Positions 9,215 to 18,847 of a DNA stretch of 64,000 nt are shown in pieces (the stretch's first letter is position 1; each line of letters starts with the position of its first letter). A program made the position numbers and the translations under genes. Source of the stretch: Myxacorys californica WJT36-NPBG1 (GTDB lineage Bacteria; Cyanobacteriota; Cyanobacteriia; Leptolyngbyales; Leptolyngbyaceae); the NCBI GenBank assembly GCA_019359315.1, contig JAHHHO010000008.1:62001-126000 (forward strand), written 5' to 3'. The notes under the pieces were generated by a model. That model ran no database searches, had not been told where the DNA came from, and worked only from the letters and a program-made list of their open reading frames with translations.

Positions 9215-10768
9215 TCATAACGTGCCCTCTTTCAATCCTTTTGTGATCCGCGCCAAATCCGATTTTTCGTCCACCGCAACTCGTGTCGGAGAGCCGCTAA
9301 TGATGCGCTCGAAGTTGCGGAACGAATCTTTAATCTCAGGGCCTTGAGCGCTAATCGTGTACTCGCGAATGCCCTTATCGTGCCAAGAGCCACGCATCTT
9401 AAACACATTCAGCGCCCGCGACATTTCCCCTCGAATTTCGACATATTGCAGCATCAAGATTGTATCGGTGATCGTCGAAATGTGGGTGTCGGTGATCGAA
9501 TGCGATCCCATAAATTGATCGGTTGTGTTGGTGAAGAATCCTGTAATTTCTTCTTGTTTGGCAAAGCCAGTCACACCAATCACAAATTGACGGAAGGCAT
9601 TGTTGCTTACTCCCCGTGCTAAGGCAGACAACGAATCGATCGCAATCCGGGACGGCTTAAACTCAGCAATCTCTGACTTGATAATCTGCAAATGATCCTC
9701 TAGTCCCGCCGATTCAGGATAGGCGCAAATGATCTTGAGCAACCCTTTCTGCTCTAAGTCCTCAAAATCAATGCCCCACGAGTAGGCGTTACGCGACAGT
9801 TGAGCGCGCGATTCTTCGTAGGCAAACAGGATTGCGCGATCGCCGCGTTGACAGGCCTCTTGCAAAAACTTGCTCACCAGCAGGGTCTTGCCCGTCCCGG
9901 TTGCGCCCGTTGCCAAAATAATCGAGTCTTTGAAAAAACCGCCGCCACACATTTGATCTAGGGTCGTGACTCCCGACGACACCCGCACGTTTGACGATCG
10001 CTGGGTTAATCTCATCGCGCCTAGCGGGAAGATATTGATGCCGTCGTTGGTGATCGTGAATGGATACTCCCCTTTCATGTGGGTTGTTCCGCGCAGTTTG
10101 AGAATTTCAATCGTGCGGCGACGACGTTCTCCTTCTAAAACATTGCGCACGATCGCAACATTATCAGAGACAAATTCTTCGACGCCAAACCGAGCGACCG
10201 GACCGTACTCTTCCACCCGTTCGGTCGTCATGATCGTGGTTGCGCCAACTTGCTTTAGGCGTGCCACCAAGCGAAAAATTTCTCGGCGCACCACCGATGC
10301 GGCATCATACTGCTGAAACACGGCTGTAACCGAGTCGATCGATACACGCCGCGCTTTGTACTTGCGAATTGCGTATTGAATCCGTTCAATCAGGGCAGAC
10401 AGATCAAAACTGCCGACCACATCTTGCCCTTCTGGGTCAGGAGACGCATCTAAGATAAACAGCTTACCTTCATCGATCAACTGTTGCAGATCCCATCCAA
10501 AGCTAAGTGCGTTTTTAATCACGTCGGCTGGAGACTCTTCAAACGTGACAAAGATCCCCGGCTCATCAAATTGAGTAATTCCGTGATAGAGAAACTGAAC
10601 GGCAAATAAGGTTTTTCCAGTTCCAGACGTGCCACTAACGAGAGTTGTTCGTCCAACGGGCAAACCTCCATGACTGATGTCATCGAAGCCCTCAATCATT
10701 GTCTGGATCTTTTGAACGCCTACCATTTCTAACGAACTGCGAGGATCGGTCTGATTAATCGAATTCAT
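9215..10768 (-). CDS. kaiC: Circadian clock protein KaiC
   Basis: 517 residues from the ATG at 10768. KaiC is the hexameric ATPase/autokinase core of the clock. Two RecA-like domains are present: CI with Walker A GTSGTGKT (Lys52) and catalytic Glu77/Glu78, and CII with GATGTGKT (Lys294) and Glu318/Glu319. The phosphosites fall at Ser431 and Thr432 in HISTITD, exactly the Synechococcus elongatus numbering. An in-frame TTG 15 bases upstream (10783) would shift this by five, so I prefer the ATG. The C-terminal tail (ISGSPTRVAVDEKSDLAR), which KaiA binds, is present. It follows kaiB by 127 bp. Confidence 0.97.
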   Translation of the reverse strand: MNSINQTDPRSSLEMVGVQKIQTMIEGFDDISHGGLPVGRTTLVSGTSGTGKTLFAVQFLYHGITQFDEPGIFVTFEESPADVIKNALSFGWDLQQLIDEGKLFILDASPDPEGQDVVGSFDLSALIERIQYAIRKYKARRVSIDSVTAVFQQYDAASVVRREIFRLVARLKQVGATTIMTTERVEEYGPVARFGVEEFVSDNVAIVRNVLEGERRRRTIEILKLRGTTHMKGEYPFTITNDGINIFPLGAMRLTQRSSNVRVSSGVTTLDQMCGGGFFKDSIILATGATGTGKTLLVSKFLQEACQRGDRAILFAYEESRAQLSRNAYSWGIDFEDLEQKGLLKIICAYPESAGLEDHLQIIKSEIAEFKPSRIAIDSLSALARGVSNNAFRQFVIGVTGFAKQEEITGFFTNTTDQFMGSHSITDTHISTITDTILMLQYVEIRGEMSRALNVFKMRGSWHDKGIREYTISAQGPEIKDSFRNFERIISGSPTRVAVDEKSDLARITKGLKEGTL

Positions 10769-10895
10769 AAGAGTAGTTATCAAGCATGCGGAGCGAGGCT
10801 CCTAAAATTGAAGGCTAGACCTGTTACATTTTTACATTGAATCACCTAAAAAACTTGATAAATCAGGGCTTTGCTTCCAATATATCGGCAGTATG

Positions 10896-11210
10896 TTACC
10901 GTTCCATTTCCTCTTCGCGCAATTCTTCGTACAAGAGATCAAGACCGATCAATACTTTTTCTCGATCAGAGAGATCTCCAATGATTCTGCGCACAGGTGG
11001 AGGCAAAATTTTGGCTAATGTGGGCGTTGCCAGGATCTTATCTTCTTCCGCAAGTTGAGGGTTTTTAAGTACATCAATGACTTTCAGGGCGTAGACGCCT
11101 TGAAACTCTTTTTCAAGGATGTTGTTTAGGGTTTTTAAGGCACGAATTGAGTTCGGCGTGTTCCCTGCAACGTACAGTTTTAGAACGTAGGTTTTCCGTA
11201 GTGAACTCAT
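10896..11210 (-). CDS. kaiB: Circadian clock protein KaiB
   Basis: 104 residues with the thioredoxin-like KaiB sequence ([15 protein letters not shown] at the N-terminus, [15 protein letters not shown] in the fold-switching part, and an acidic C-terminal tail). The fold-switched form binds the KaiC CI ring, sequesters KaiA and recruits CikA or SasA. AAGGG precedes the ATG. It lies between kaiA (253 bp upstream) and kaiC (127 bp downstream); in the well-studied clock, kaiBC is one transcript from a promoter in the kaiA-kaiB gap. Confidence 0.97.
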   Translation of the reverse strand: MSSLRKTYVLKLYVAGNTPNSIRALKTLNNILEKEFQGVYALKVIDVLKNPQLAEEDKILATPTLAKILPPPVRRIIGDLSDREKVLIGLDLLYEELREEEMER

Positions 11211-11463
11211 AATTGACCCTTATTTTTTGAGCGCTTTAGAAGATACGCAAAAAATCATTTTGGAGGATAGATAGCAGATAAAAATCACTAAGAATTGTAG
11301 ATTAATTTACCTCCGGTGCGTCAGGTATGCTCAGCAAAAGCCTTGAATTTAATTGAATTGCGATCGATCATGCGATCGACATAAAGATACAAGCTCTGAA
11401 TCAAAGGCTGGGCAGGCGCTAATTCGGATTTGCGTTATTAAGCCCCAAAGATACAGAGGAAAT

Positions 11464-12390
11464 TTACGATTCGCGAGGAACTGATCGTCGATACATCTCA
11501 CACAAATGCGCGATCGTATCGATCAGCGTTAACCGATAATCGAGCAACACCTCCTCACTCCGGCCTTCTAATTTTAGCTGCTTAGAAAACTCGTCCATAA
11601 AGTCCATGTGAATCTCTACAATTTGCGCCACTGGAATATCCGCAAAAAAGGCAGCATTAACAAAATTATCAACCTTTTGGTTGAGATCAACGTCTTCTGT
11701 AAAATACGTCAAAATAATTTCTCGATAGTCTTTTCGCAACTGAGCTAACAGCGCATGGCGCTCTGTCGGAGGTAGATGACGCAAAAAATCTTGGGGATTT
11801 CGCTTGTAGTAGACGCCCAAATATCCCAATCGCTCTTTCAGTTTGTCGGTGAGCCGCCGCTGTTGCAGCATGAGAAAATTTTGGGTTGTTAACTCTCGGG
11901 TCAGGTCAAGGCCTGCGGTGCTATCGGGTAAACGGCAGGACGGAGAGAGATTCAAAAATGCTGCGATCGCAGAATCAATGTACTCCGTGATCTGCTTTAG
12001 CTGATCGAGTGGCACTCGAATCTCAGCCGTGTGGTAGATCGGGGCAACAGACGTCACTCCGGTCTTACTGGCTTCCGGGTCGGTGACAGTGTCGGGGTCA
12101 AGAATCACCGTTGGCAAGAGCGTTGCCTGAGCGTGCAGCCAGTCGATCAGCTGAGGAAGGGGTTGTCCATCTTGCAAGATCAAACAGTCAAGCTGCTGCT
12201 TCTCGCGCTCGATTAAGTCAAAGAAGGCGGCTTGCGAGTCGGGTTGCACAACCTTGTAGCGCTCATCATCGAACATTGACACCAGCGATCCTTCGGAGCT
12301 TGGTGAAGCCAATCGGGCCAATGCTAGAGAGTTAACAAAAATACAGATAAATAGTCGCGGACGAATGCCGGAAGGGGATGAAGCGGTCAA
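11464..12390 (-). CDS. kaiA: Circadian clock protein KaiA, full length
   Basis: 308 residues. KaiA stimulates KaiC phosphorylation by binding its C-terminal tail. The N-terminal part (about 12-135) is the family's pseudo-receiver, with LFICIFVNS and DCLILQDG strands and no phosphoacceptor. The C-terminal helical KaiC-binding domain is strongly conserved (KERLGYLGVYYKR, NFVNAAFFADIPV, MYRRSVPRES). This is the long form, not the truncated KaiA of heterocystous species. The start is uncertain: a TTG at 12390 is used, while the first ATG would delete the first receiver strand. Confidence 0.95.
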   Translation of the reverse strand: MTASSPSGIRPRLFICIFVNSLALARLASPSSEGSLVSMFDDERYKVVQPDSQAAFFDLIEREKQQLDCLILQDGQPLPQLIDWLHAQATLLPTVILDPDTVTDPEASKTGVTSVAPIYHTAEIRVPLDQLKQITEYIDSAIAAFLNLSPSCRLPDSTAGLDLTRELTTQNFLMLQQRRLTDKLKERLGYLGVYYKRNPQDFLRHLPPTERHALLAQLRKDYREIILTYFTEDVDLNQKVDNFVNAAFFADIPVAQIVEIHMDFMDEFSKQLKLEGRSEEVLLDYRLTLIDTIAHLCEMYRRSVPRES

Positions 12391-12885
12391 GGCTGACTAA
12401 CCCTGCGAAATGACATAAAACAATCTAAGAATAAATCTTAAACAGTGAGAGTAAGGAATGCAATGGAACAAACTCAATCACTCAGGTCAGAGAGCATCTT
12501 AATGATTGGCATCATAAGGATTTGGACTACGCTATGATGGAGAGTCTCAAAAACAATCTGCTGAAAGACTTCTTAATGATTATTTAAACCTTATCGTACA
12601 TTGTTCATTATAATGACAAGAGGAGATAACCTTGATCAGAAGTTCGGAAGTAAGTGGTTCTCCTAATATATAAAAAACTTGATTTCAGGCCTTGCCTTCA
12701 AGTAGTTTCGGCAACAAGGCTCTGCAAAAGACACAGTAATTTAAGGCTTAGCCAATTATCTTAGTAATAGTATTTCTGGTGACGATACCTAATTCTTTTA
12801 ATTGCACAGATAATTGCACAGAGTTGACAACTGACTAACATGTAAGCGTTGACGCTCTTGATGGTTAGCTCCATGGCAGGTCTCA
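12391..12885. other. Divergent promoter region, kaiA / hybrid kinase
   Basis: This 495-bp AT-rich intergenic region separates kaiA from the divergent hybrid histidine kinase and should contain both promoters. I see no coding frame, strong hairpin or recognisable operator in it. Confidence 0.5.
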
Positions 12886-15800
12886 ATGGTTATGCTCAAT
12901 GCTAAGTTCCGTGAGTTTATTGAACCTGCCCCCGTTTGTTCCGCCTCGGCAGGCATTTCGATCGCGGCTGAACTGGTTCACCAGCAGGCGTGCGATCGCA
13001 TCGTAATGATTGACGACTCGAAGTATCCTGTTGGTTTAGTCCATCTCCACCAACTGCTGCCTTTCTTGAGAGCAGATTGCGTCCACCAACCCCTTTCAAC
13101 GCTACTTAACACTGGCTCGCTGCCCTGTGTTATGCAGGATCAGATGCTAAGCGATTATGCTGCAGAACTGGAGTATTCTCCGGTGCGATTTTGGGCAGTC
13201 ATCGATTGCGATCGCAACTATTTGGGCATTGTCGATATTTTCTACCTGCGGAAGTTCTTAGCGATCTCGACCTCAGACGACCGAGATGATAGCTTGAGAA
13301 CTGATCTTGACGCGGTTCTCGCCTGCGACTTTGAAAGAATTCCCCTAGAGTGCAATGAAGACACCGGAGCGGGTGCAACATTAACGACACTGACCAACAT
13401 TTCTGAGTCACAAATTCCTGAGTCGCGGCATCAGCTTCAACCAGAAGGCCTACCAGAAGCCGCCGAATTGCCTGCTGATATGGTGCGCCTGAAGCGGCAG
13501 TTGCGCTGGCAGATCGATCAGCTCCGGACTCAGGTTCAAACGCGTTCTCTGGTCGCTTCGACTAAAGCATCGCTTTCGACGAGCTTAGCAGAGCCAGTCG
13601 CGGCGCTGCGATCGCTGATGCAATTTTTAGAGCGCTTACCGTTGCCGCTCATGCTGCAAACGACCGCAGGCGATGTCGTGGCTCGAAACATACACTGGCA
13701 ACAGCAGTTGGGCGATTTAGTCGATCCGGGCTGGGTGCAACGCGAAGCCGCCGCCATTTTAGAATATGCGATGCCGCCGCCCGAAGCCGACGTCAACCGA
13801 CAGTCGTTAGAAAATACGGTCGGGCATTTGGATGAGGAGGAACTGCCTCTGGCGGTGGGTTCGTGCCAGGTAGGTGCCACTCCCAATACCTGTATTTGCA
13901 TTTGCCCATTAAAGAGTGGACAAGAAAGGACTCTACAGTTTATCAAGATTCCGCTAGGTGACTTACTATCGGGGCGGAAGTTAGAGATATTCTCAGCTGT
14001 CCCATCTTGGTCAGAGTTGCCGTTTAGGCTGGCGACGCTGGACGGAGTGCAACCCGGAATGCGCCTGTCATCTCCCGCCTTGCCCGAAGAAGATTTGTGG
14101 CTTGTGCTAGCACAGGATGTCACCGAGCAACATCATCTGGCTAGAGAATTAGCGGCTAAAAATGCAGATTTGGTTCACCTCAATCGGTTGAAGGATGAGT
14201 TTTTAGCCTGCATCAGCCACGAGTTGAGAACGCCTCTCACAGCAGTACTGGGCTTATCGGGTTTGCTCAAAGACCAGTTGTCTGGTTCGCTAAATGAGCG
14301 ACAGGTGCGCTATGCCAACCTGATTCACAAAAGCGGGCGGCATTTGATGACGATCGTGAATGACATTCTCGATCTAACCCGCATAGAAAGCGGGCAATTA
14401 GAGTTAGCCCTAGAGCCAGTAACCATCGCAACCGTGTGCGATCGCGCCTTTGAGCAAGCCCAGAACCTCTGTTTTGAAGAACACGAATCAGACGCGAATT
14501 CAGGGAGTCCTGCCTTTAGCTACACGATCGAACCAGGGCTAGAAACATTGGTGGCAGACGAATTGCGGCTGCGTCAAATGCTGGTTCACCTCCTCTCCAA
14601 TGCGTTGAAGTTCACCGAGGCTTCGGGGCTCATCGGGCTGGATGTGAGCTTATGGGAAGGCTGGATTGCCTTTACCGTATGGGATACAGGAATTGGAATT
14701 CCGGCAGAAAAACAACATCTTATTTTTCAGAAATTCCAGCAGCTTGAGAACCCGTTGACGCGACGGTTTGAAGGGGCAGGACTCGGACTTGTGCTGACGC
14801 AACGCTTAGCGCGGCTTCACGGCGGCGATATTTCCTTTACCTCTGAAGAACATCAGGGCAGCCAATTTACGCTGTTGCTGCCGCTGACGCACCCGCAGCC
14901 GACTCGAACCATTGGCGGAACGACCCATCGCCCGACTCAAAATCGGTTGGTGCTGATTGTAGAAGCCGTGGTGCAATCGCTCGAAAACTTGGCTCAGCAA
15001 CTAGGTGAACTCGGCTATCGCTTCGTCGTCGCGCGTTCGGGAACCGAAGCGGTCGAAAAAGCTCGTCGCTTGCAGCCCTGCGCGGTGTTTCTCAATCCGC
15101 TTTTACCGACCCTATCGGGGTGGGATGTGCTGACGCTTTTAAAAGCCGATGCCCAAACGCGAGGCATTCCTGTGATTGTCATGGGGACTCGCAACGATCG
15201 CACCTCTGCCTACCGCAATCAGGCAGACGGGTTTTTAAGCTTGCCCATTGCTAAAAAGCCGCTTAAGCAGATTCTCAGCCAGTTTACTGAAGCAGCGTCT
15301 ATTGAGTCCTCTGAGCCTGAGACAAACTTGGTTGTGCTGCGAATCAGTCCGACTCGGTACGCTGATCTGCATCGGTCACGCCATGAAGCGGTGATCGATC
15401 TCAATGCGCTGCTGCATAGCCACAACTACCGCGTTCTCGAAGCCGATGATTTAGAGCAAGCGGAGCTACTCGCTCAGGTTTGGAAGCCCAATGTCGTTGT
15501 GCTTGATCCAGTGATGCCCGATCCAGCGGCATATTTAAAGCGGTTGGGTGAGCAATCGTTTCTTTCCTCCTTGCCCCTCGTGACGCTCGATACTGCCACC
15601 ACTCAAGCGGCGAACCAGGTGTCTGGCTTGACCGTCTTTCCGTGCCTAGCGCCCCTCGTTGAGCCATCGGTTTCTGCTGAACAGTCAGAAACGTCGGCAT
15701 TACTTCAGGTGATTCAGGTTGCGGCAGGGTTTGCGTGGCGTCCGTTGGTGTTGGCGCTCGATGCGGCGAGGTTAGGCAATGTGAAGGACGCCCATCCCAA

Positions 15801-16164
15801 AGAGTCGGAATGGCTGCAAGCGCTGATACAGTATCTGCAAACGGCTGGGTTTCGGGGAATGGTGGCGCGATCGCACTCCGAAGCGCTACAAAAACTTCAA
15901 ACTAGAAGCGTCGATTTGCTGCTGGTCTATTGGCATGAAACTGATTTGGACGGCTCTAGCCGAGATGTCCTGAATGCGATCGAACAGTTGCCTTACAAGC
16001 CGCCTGTTCTCGTGATCGATCATTACTCAACGGCAGATGGCATTCGGTCCAGCCAGTTAGAGGATGAGATTTTTGCGCTGTTAAATAGCCTTTCTACCCA
16101 CACTCTTCCGCCGTTGCCGATGGAAGAATTGCTAAGCCAAATTAACCAAATTTTGACGAATTGA
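12886..16164 (+). CDS. CBS-domain hybrid histidine kinase with three degenerate receivers
   Basis: 1092 residues, no signal peptide or membrane segment, so a soluble cytoplasmic sensor. Order: a CBS-like pair (about 24-128), a helical linker (200-240), a PAS-like region (245-415), HisKA with phosphoacceptor His445 (SHELRTPL), HATPase with N box Asn572, G1 DTGIGIP (from 600) and G2 GAGLGL (630-635). Then come three receiver-like repeats. The first (686-800) has Asn737 where Asp is expected and a weakened acidic pair; the second (about 820-930) keeps Asp874 but lacks the acidic pair; the third (about 955-1070) has Tyr1015. CikA also ends in a pseudo-receiver, so divergence from kaiA suggests a clock-linked role, which is inference. 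Confidence 0.85.
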   Translation: MVMLNAKFREFIEPAPVCSASAGISIAAELVHQQACDRIVMIDDSKYPVGLVHLHQLLPFLRADCVHQPLSTLLNTGSLPCVMQDQMLSDYAAELEYSPVRFWAVIDCDRNYLGIVDIFYLRKFLAISTSDDRDDSLRTDLDAVLACDFERIPLECNEDTGAGATLTTLTNISESQIPESRHQLQPEGLPEAAELPADMVRLKRQLRWQIDQLRTQVQTRSLVASTKASLSTSLAEPVAALRSLMQFLERLPLPLMLQTTAGDVVARNIHWQQQLGDLVDPGWVQREAAAILEYAMPPPEADVNRQSLENTVGHLDEEELPLAVGSCQVGATPNTCICICPLKSGQERTLQFIKIPLGDLLSGRKLEIFSAVPSWSELPFRLATLDGVQPGMRLSSPALPEEDLWLVLAQDVTEQHHLARELAAKNADLVHLNRLKDEFLACISHELRTPLTAVLGLSGLLKDQLSGSLNERQVRYANLIHKSGRHLMTIVNDILDLTRIESGQLELALEPVTIATVCDRAFEQAQNLCFEEHESDANSGSPAFSYTIEPGLETLVADELRLRQMLVHLLSNALKFTEASGLIGLDVSLWEGWIAFTVWDTGIGIPAEKQHLIFQKFQQLENPLTRRFEGAGLGLVLTQRLARLHGGDISFTSEEHQGSQFTLLLPLTHPQPTRTIGGTTHRPTQNRLVLIVEAVVQSLENLAQQLGELGYRFVVARSGTEAVEKARRLQPCAVFLNPLLPTLSGWDVLTLLKADAQTRGIPVIVMGTRNDRTSAYRNQADGFLSLPIAKKPLKQILSQFTEAASIESSEPETNLVVLRISPTRYADLHRSRHEAVIDLNALLHSHNYRVLEADDLEQAELLAQVWKPNVVVLDPVMPDPAAYLKRLGEQSFLSSLPLVTLDTATTQAANQVSGLTVFPCLAPLVEPSVSAEQSETSALLQVIQVAAGFAWRPLVLALDAARLGNVKDAHPKESEWLQALIQYLQTAGFRGMVARSHSEALQKLQTRSVDLLLVYWHETDLDGSSRDVLNAIEQLPYKPPVLVIDHYSTADGIRSSQLEDEIFALLNSLSTHTLPPLPMEELLSQINQILTN

Positions 16165-16254
16165 GTTTGGCTCTACGTAGGTTTCACTCTCTGCCTTCCT
16201 GGAGTGGGTAATATTGTGGACCTGTTGATCACTACAACACTACCGGTTGTCAAA

Positions 16255-17001
16255 TTATGCGGCGGCCAGAAACTTGAGGTAGGCTTCACTCATTTCCTCA
16301 ACCGCTAACTGGTAGAACTGCTGCCCGTGTTCTGGAGTCGCTAGGGCAGGATTTGACCCCATTCGTCCATCAGGGTATCGCTGACGAAAATCGACAGCGC
16401 TATAAATTCGGTGGTCTTTTGATACAGCTTCACTGAGGGGCGCATGTTTAATGGATGCTGGATAAACGTACTGCGTTAGCGCTACTTCACTCGGCGTTGC
16501 GTGAGAGCCTTCCTGGTCGCCGTATAATTCTTTCGCTAGCTTATAAACTGAACTGCCCATATACCAATTACTGACTTGACATTGAATCAAGTGGCTGTGG
16601 GGAATGCCGATTTCTGCTAGATGAGCGTAGGTTTCAGAAAAGGCGGCTTTTAAAGTCGCGACATTTCCGCCGTGTCCATTGATGAAGAAGAATTTGTGAA
16701 AGCCAGCTTTTGCTAAAGAAGTGAGGTAGTCACGAATTAGCAGAATCATCGTGCTGGGGCGGAGGCTAATACTTCCCGGAAAAGCGGTATGATGGAGCGC
16801 CATGCCAACCTGAATGGTCGGTGCAACGAGGGCTTGGGTGGCGTCTCCAACTCCATGCGCGATCGCTTCTGCACAAATTGCATCCGTCCCTATCAACCCG
16901 GTAGGGCCATGCTGTTCGGTTGATCCGATCGGAAAAATAATGCCTCTGGAGTGTTCGAGATAGGTCTCGACTTCTTGCCAGGTACTGAGGTGGAGTAACA
17001 T
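16255..17001 (-). CDS. Creatininase-family amidohydrolase
   Basis: 248 residues from the ATG at 17001; a TTG two codons upstream is also possible. The family signature is clear: FPIGSTEQHGPTGLIGTD supplies the metal-binding Glu/His/Asp, and FFINGHGGNVATLK and QEGSHATPSEVA supply the second metal site. Family members hydrolyse creatinine or act in biosynthesis (ArfB, MftE). The true substrate here cannot be read from sequence; cyanobacteria are not known to use creatinine as a main nitrogen source. It diverges from btpA with a 148-bp shared promoter region. Confidence 0.9.
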   Translation of the reverse strand: MLLHLSTWQEVETYLEHSRGIIFPIGSTEQHGPTGLIGTDAICAEAIAHGVGDATQALVAPTIQVGMALHHTAFPGSISLRPSTMILLIRDYLTSLAKAGFHKFFFINGHGGNVATLKAAFSETYAHLAEIGIPHSHLIQCQVSNWYMGSSVYKLAKELYGDQEGSHATPSEVALTQYVYPASIKHAPLSEAVSKDHRIYSAVDFRQRYPDGRMGSNPALATPEHGQQFYQLAVEEMSEAYLKFLAAA

Positions 17002-17149
17002 AGTCAACGTGTCTAAAATCAGAGGTTAGCAGTTTATGAAGATGGTGGGGTCTCCTCGGGTACGCTAAGACGTTATCATTTTCAGTAGTGATGTTGCTCA
17101 GAAAGCCGATTGTTTAGGCCTTCTACTATTTAGGCATTGTTTAGGCATT

Positions 17150-17998
17150 GTGGACTTAAACCAAGTATTCAAAACTCCGAATCCCGTCATTGGCGTCGTG
17201 CATTTGCTGCCGTTGCCGACTTCTCCGCGTTGGGGAGGCAGTCTCAAAGCGGTGATCGATCGAGCAGAGCAAGAAGCAACGGCTCTCGCGGCAGGTGGCG
17301 TCGATGGCATGATTGTTGAAAACTTTTTTGATGCGCCCTTTCCCAAGGATCAAGTTGACCCTGCGGTGGTGAGCGCGATGACGGTTGTGGTGCAACGGCT
17401 AATGAACCTTGTGACGCTGCCAATTGGGCTGAATGTGCTGCGGAATGATGCCCGCAGTGCACTTGCGATCGCGTCCTGCGTGCAGGCTCAATTCATCCGC
17501 GTCAACGTTTGGACGGGCATTATGGCAACCGATCAGGGCTTGATCGAGGGACGCGCTCACGAGCTAATGCGCTATCGTCGCGAGTTGGGCAGCGATGTCA
17601 AAATTATGGCAGATGTGCTGGTCAAACATGCTCGCCCTCTGGGATCGGTGAATTTGACGACAGCAGTACAAGATACGATCGAACGCGGCTTAGCCGATGC
17701 CGTGATTCTGTCTGGATGGGCGACGGGTAACCCGACGAGTCGAGAGGATCTTGAACTCGCTAGCGCTGCTGCCAACGGAACTCCGGTGTTTATCGGCAGT
17801 GGAGCCGACTGGGAAAACATTTCTGACCTGATGCACGCGGCAGATGGGGTGATTGTGTCGAGTTCGCTCAAGCGCCAAGGCAAGCGCGAAAATCCGATCG
17901 ATCCAATTCGAGTCAGTCGGTTTGTCGAGGCGGCGCGGCGGAGTGTCCCGTTAGAGAACCCTAAGAAGTCTATTTCTTCAGTCAAGATGCATTCGTAG
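17150..17998 (+). CDS. btpA: BtpA/SgcQ-family TIM-barrel protein
   Basis: 282 residues. In cyanobacteria BtpA is a thylakoid-associated factor that stabilises PSI reaction-centre proteins, especially at low temperature; the fold is a phosphate-binding TIM barrel. Recognisable parts are the N-terminal VIGVVHLLPLPTSPRWGG, the VDGMIVENFFDAPF strand/loop, and the C-terminal VFIGSGADWEN and GVIVSSSLK phosphate-site segments. The start is GTG at 17150, placed inside a short direct duplication (taggcattgt twice, 17131-17151). The expected length is about 275-290. Confidence 0.9.
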   Translation: MDLNQVFKTPNPVIGVVHLLPLPTSPRWGGSLKAVIDRAEQEATALAAGGVDGMIVENFFDAPFPKDQVDPAVVSAMTVVVQRLMNLVTLPIGLNVLRNDARSALAIASCVQAQFIRVNVWTGIMATDQGLIEGRAHELMRYRRELGSDVKIMADVLVKHARPLGSVNLTTAVQDTIERGLADAVILSGWATGNPTSREDLELASAAANGTPVFIGSGADWENISDLMHAADGVIVSSSLKRQGKRENPIDPIRVSRFVEAARRSVPLENPKKSISSVKMHS

Positions 17999-18027
17999 AG
18001 TTTAAGAAATAGGTAAAACGTAATTAC

Positions 18028-18563
18028 TCAACCCAGTAGCCAATCGGTCTGTTGTGAGGTAAGGGCACGGGAAATAGCATCAAAGGCAGAGATGCCCTGA
18101 CGCTTTGCCGTGTTGACCAGTGAGCGAACTTGAGCGAATAACTCCGCCCCCCAGTCCGAGCGGAACTCGTTGGTCACTTTGCGAAAGACACCACTCCAAC
18201 GCAACGCCTGCTCACTGGAATTATTAGTCGGCGGAATCGGCTCATCGGTCAAACACAGCAACAGATGAGCGTGAATCTTCTAATAGCGTTTGAGCAACCT
18301 TTGTCCCTCGACCGATTTGGGGTTCAGATTCAAAATCTCCCGCAGTGAGCTGGATGCGCTGCTTGGGCTGAATAAATCAGACACCCAAACTTGGCGGTTG
18401 ATGCCCCGCTACCACGCTATCAATGACCGTTTTGCCACGACTGGGACGAATCACATGCAAACACACCTGGTCGTTTTGAAACACCCATTCCCACTGGTTT
18501 TTCCCATTCACTCGTGCTCCTGTCTCATCACTACCAACCAATGGCAAAAGCTTATCATCTTCT
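18028..18563 (-). pseudogene. Decayed IS66-type transposase remnant
   Basis: The 3' end (18028-18261) encodes the transposase C-terminus (PPTNNSSEQALRWSGVFRKV, then FRSDWGAELFAQVRS). Upstream on the same strand, other frames translate to SDETGARVNGKNQWEWVFQN and HVIRPSRGKTVIDSV, the DDE-domain core around the catalytic Asp, then a frameshift to VWVSDLFS, then a large internal deletion and an in-frame stop before the C-terminus. The first 200 or so residues and the accessory genes are missing. This is a dead insertion sequence. Extent at the 5' side is approximate. Confidence 0.85.
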
Positions 18564-18640
18564 GTCGAAGGTGAGCTTAAGTCAACCTAGTTGAGCAATT
18601 ACTCTTGTTCTTCTCTACCTGCACCACAACCCAAAAAATA

Positions 18641-18670
18641 TCCCGCTAGTCTCACAGGAAGTTAGCGGGA
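18641..18670. repeat. Hairpin beside IS remnant
   Basis: TCCCGCTA (18641-18648) and its perfect complement TAGCGGGA (18663-18670) flank a 14-nt spacer. No T tract follows on either strand. It may be a weak terminator for the transporter operon or part of the IS debris. The remaining bases to 18847 show no gene. Confidence 0.5.
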
Positions 18671-18847
18671 ATGGATTTGTAGGAAGAGGGTTGGAACGCC
18701 TACTGCTACATTGACGGTACTGCAAAGATTCGGCTGCTGGGAGGAATGCGATCGACGGAAGGAGCGCTGTTCGGTCGCGGTGAACCAACCGGAGAAGATT
18801 GATCAGCTTGAGAGAATAGTGCTACGACTCGCTACGGGAAGCAAATC

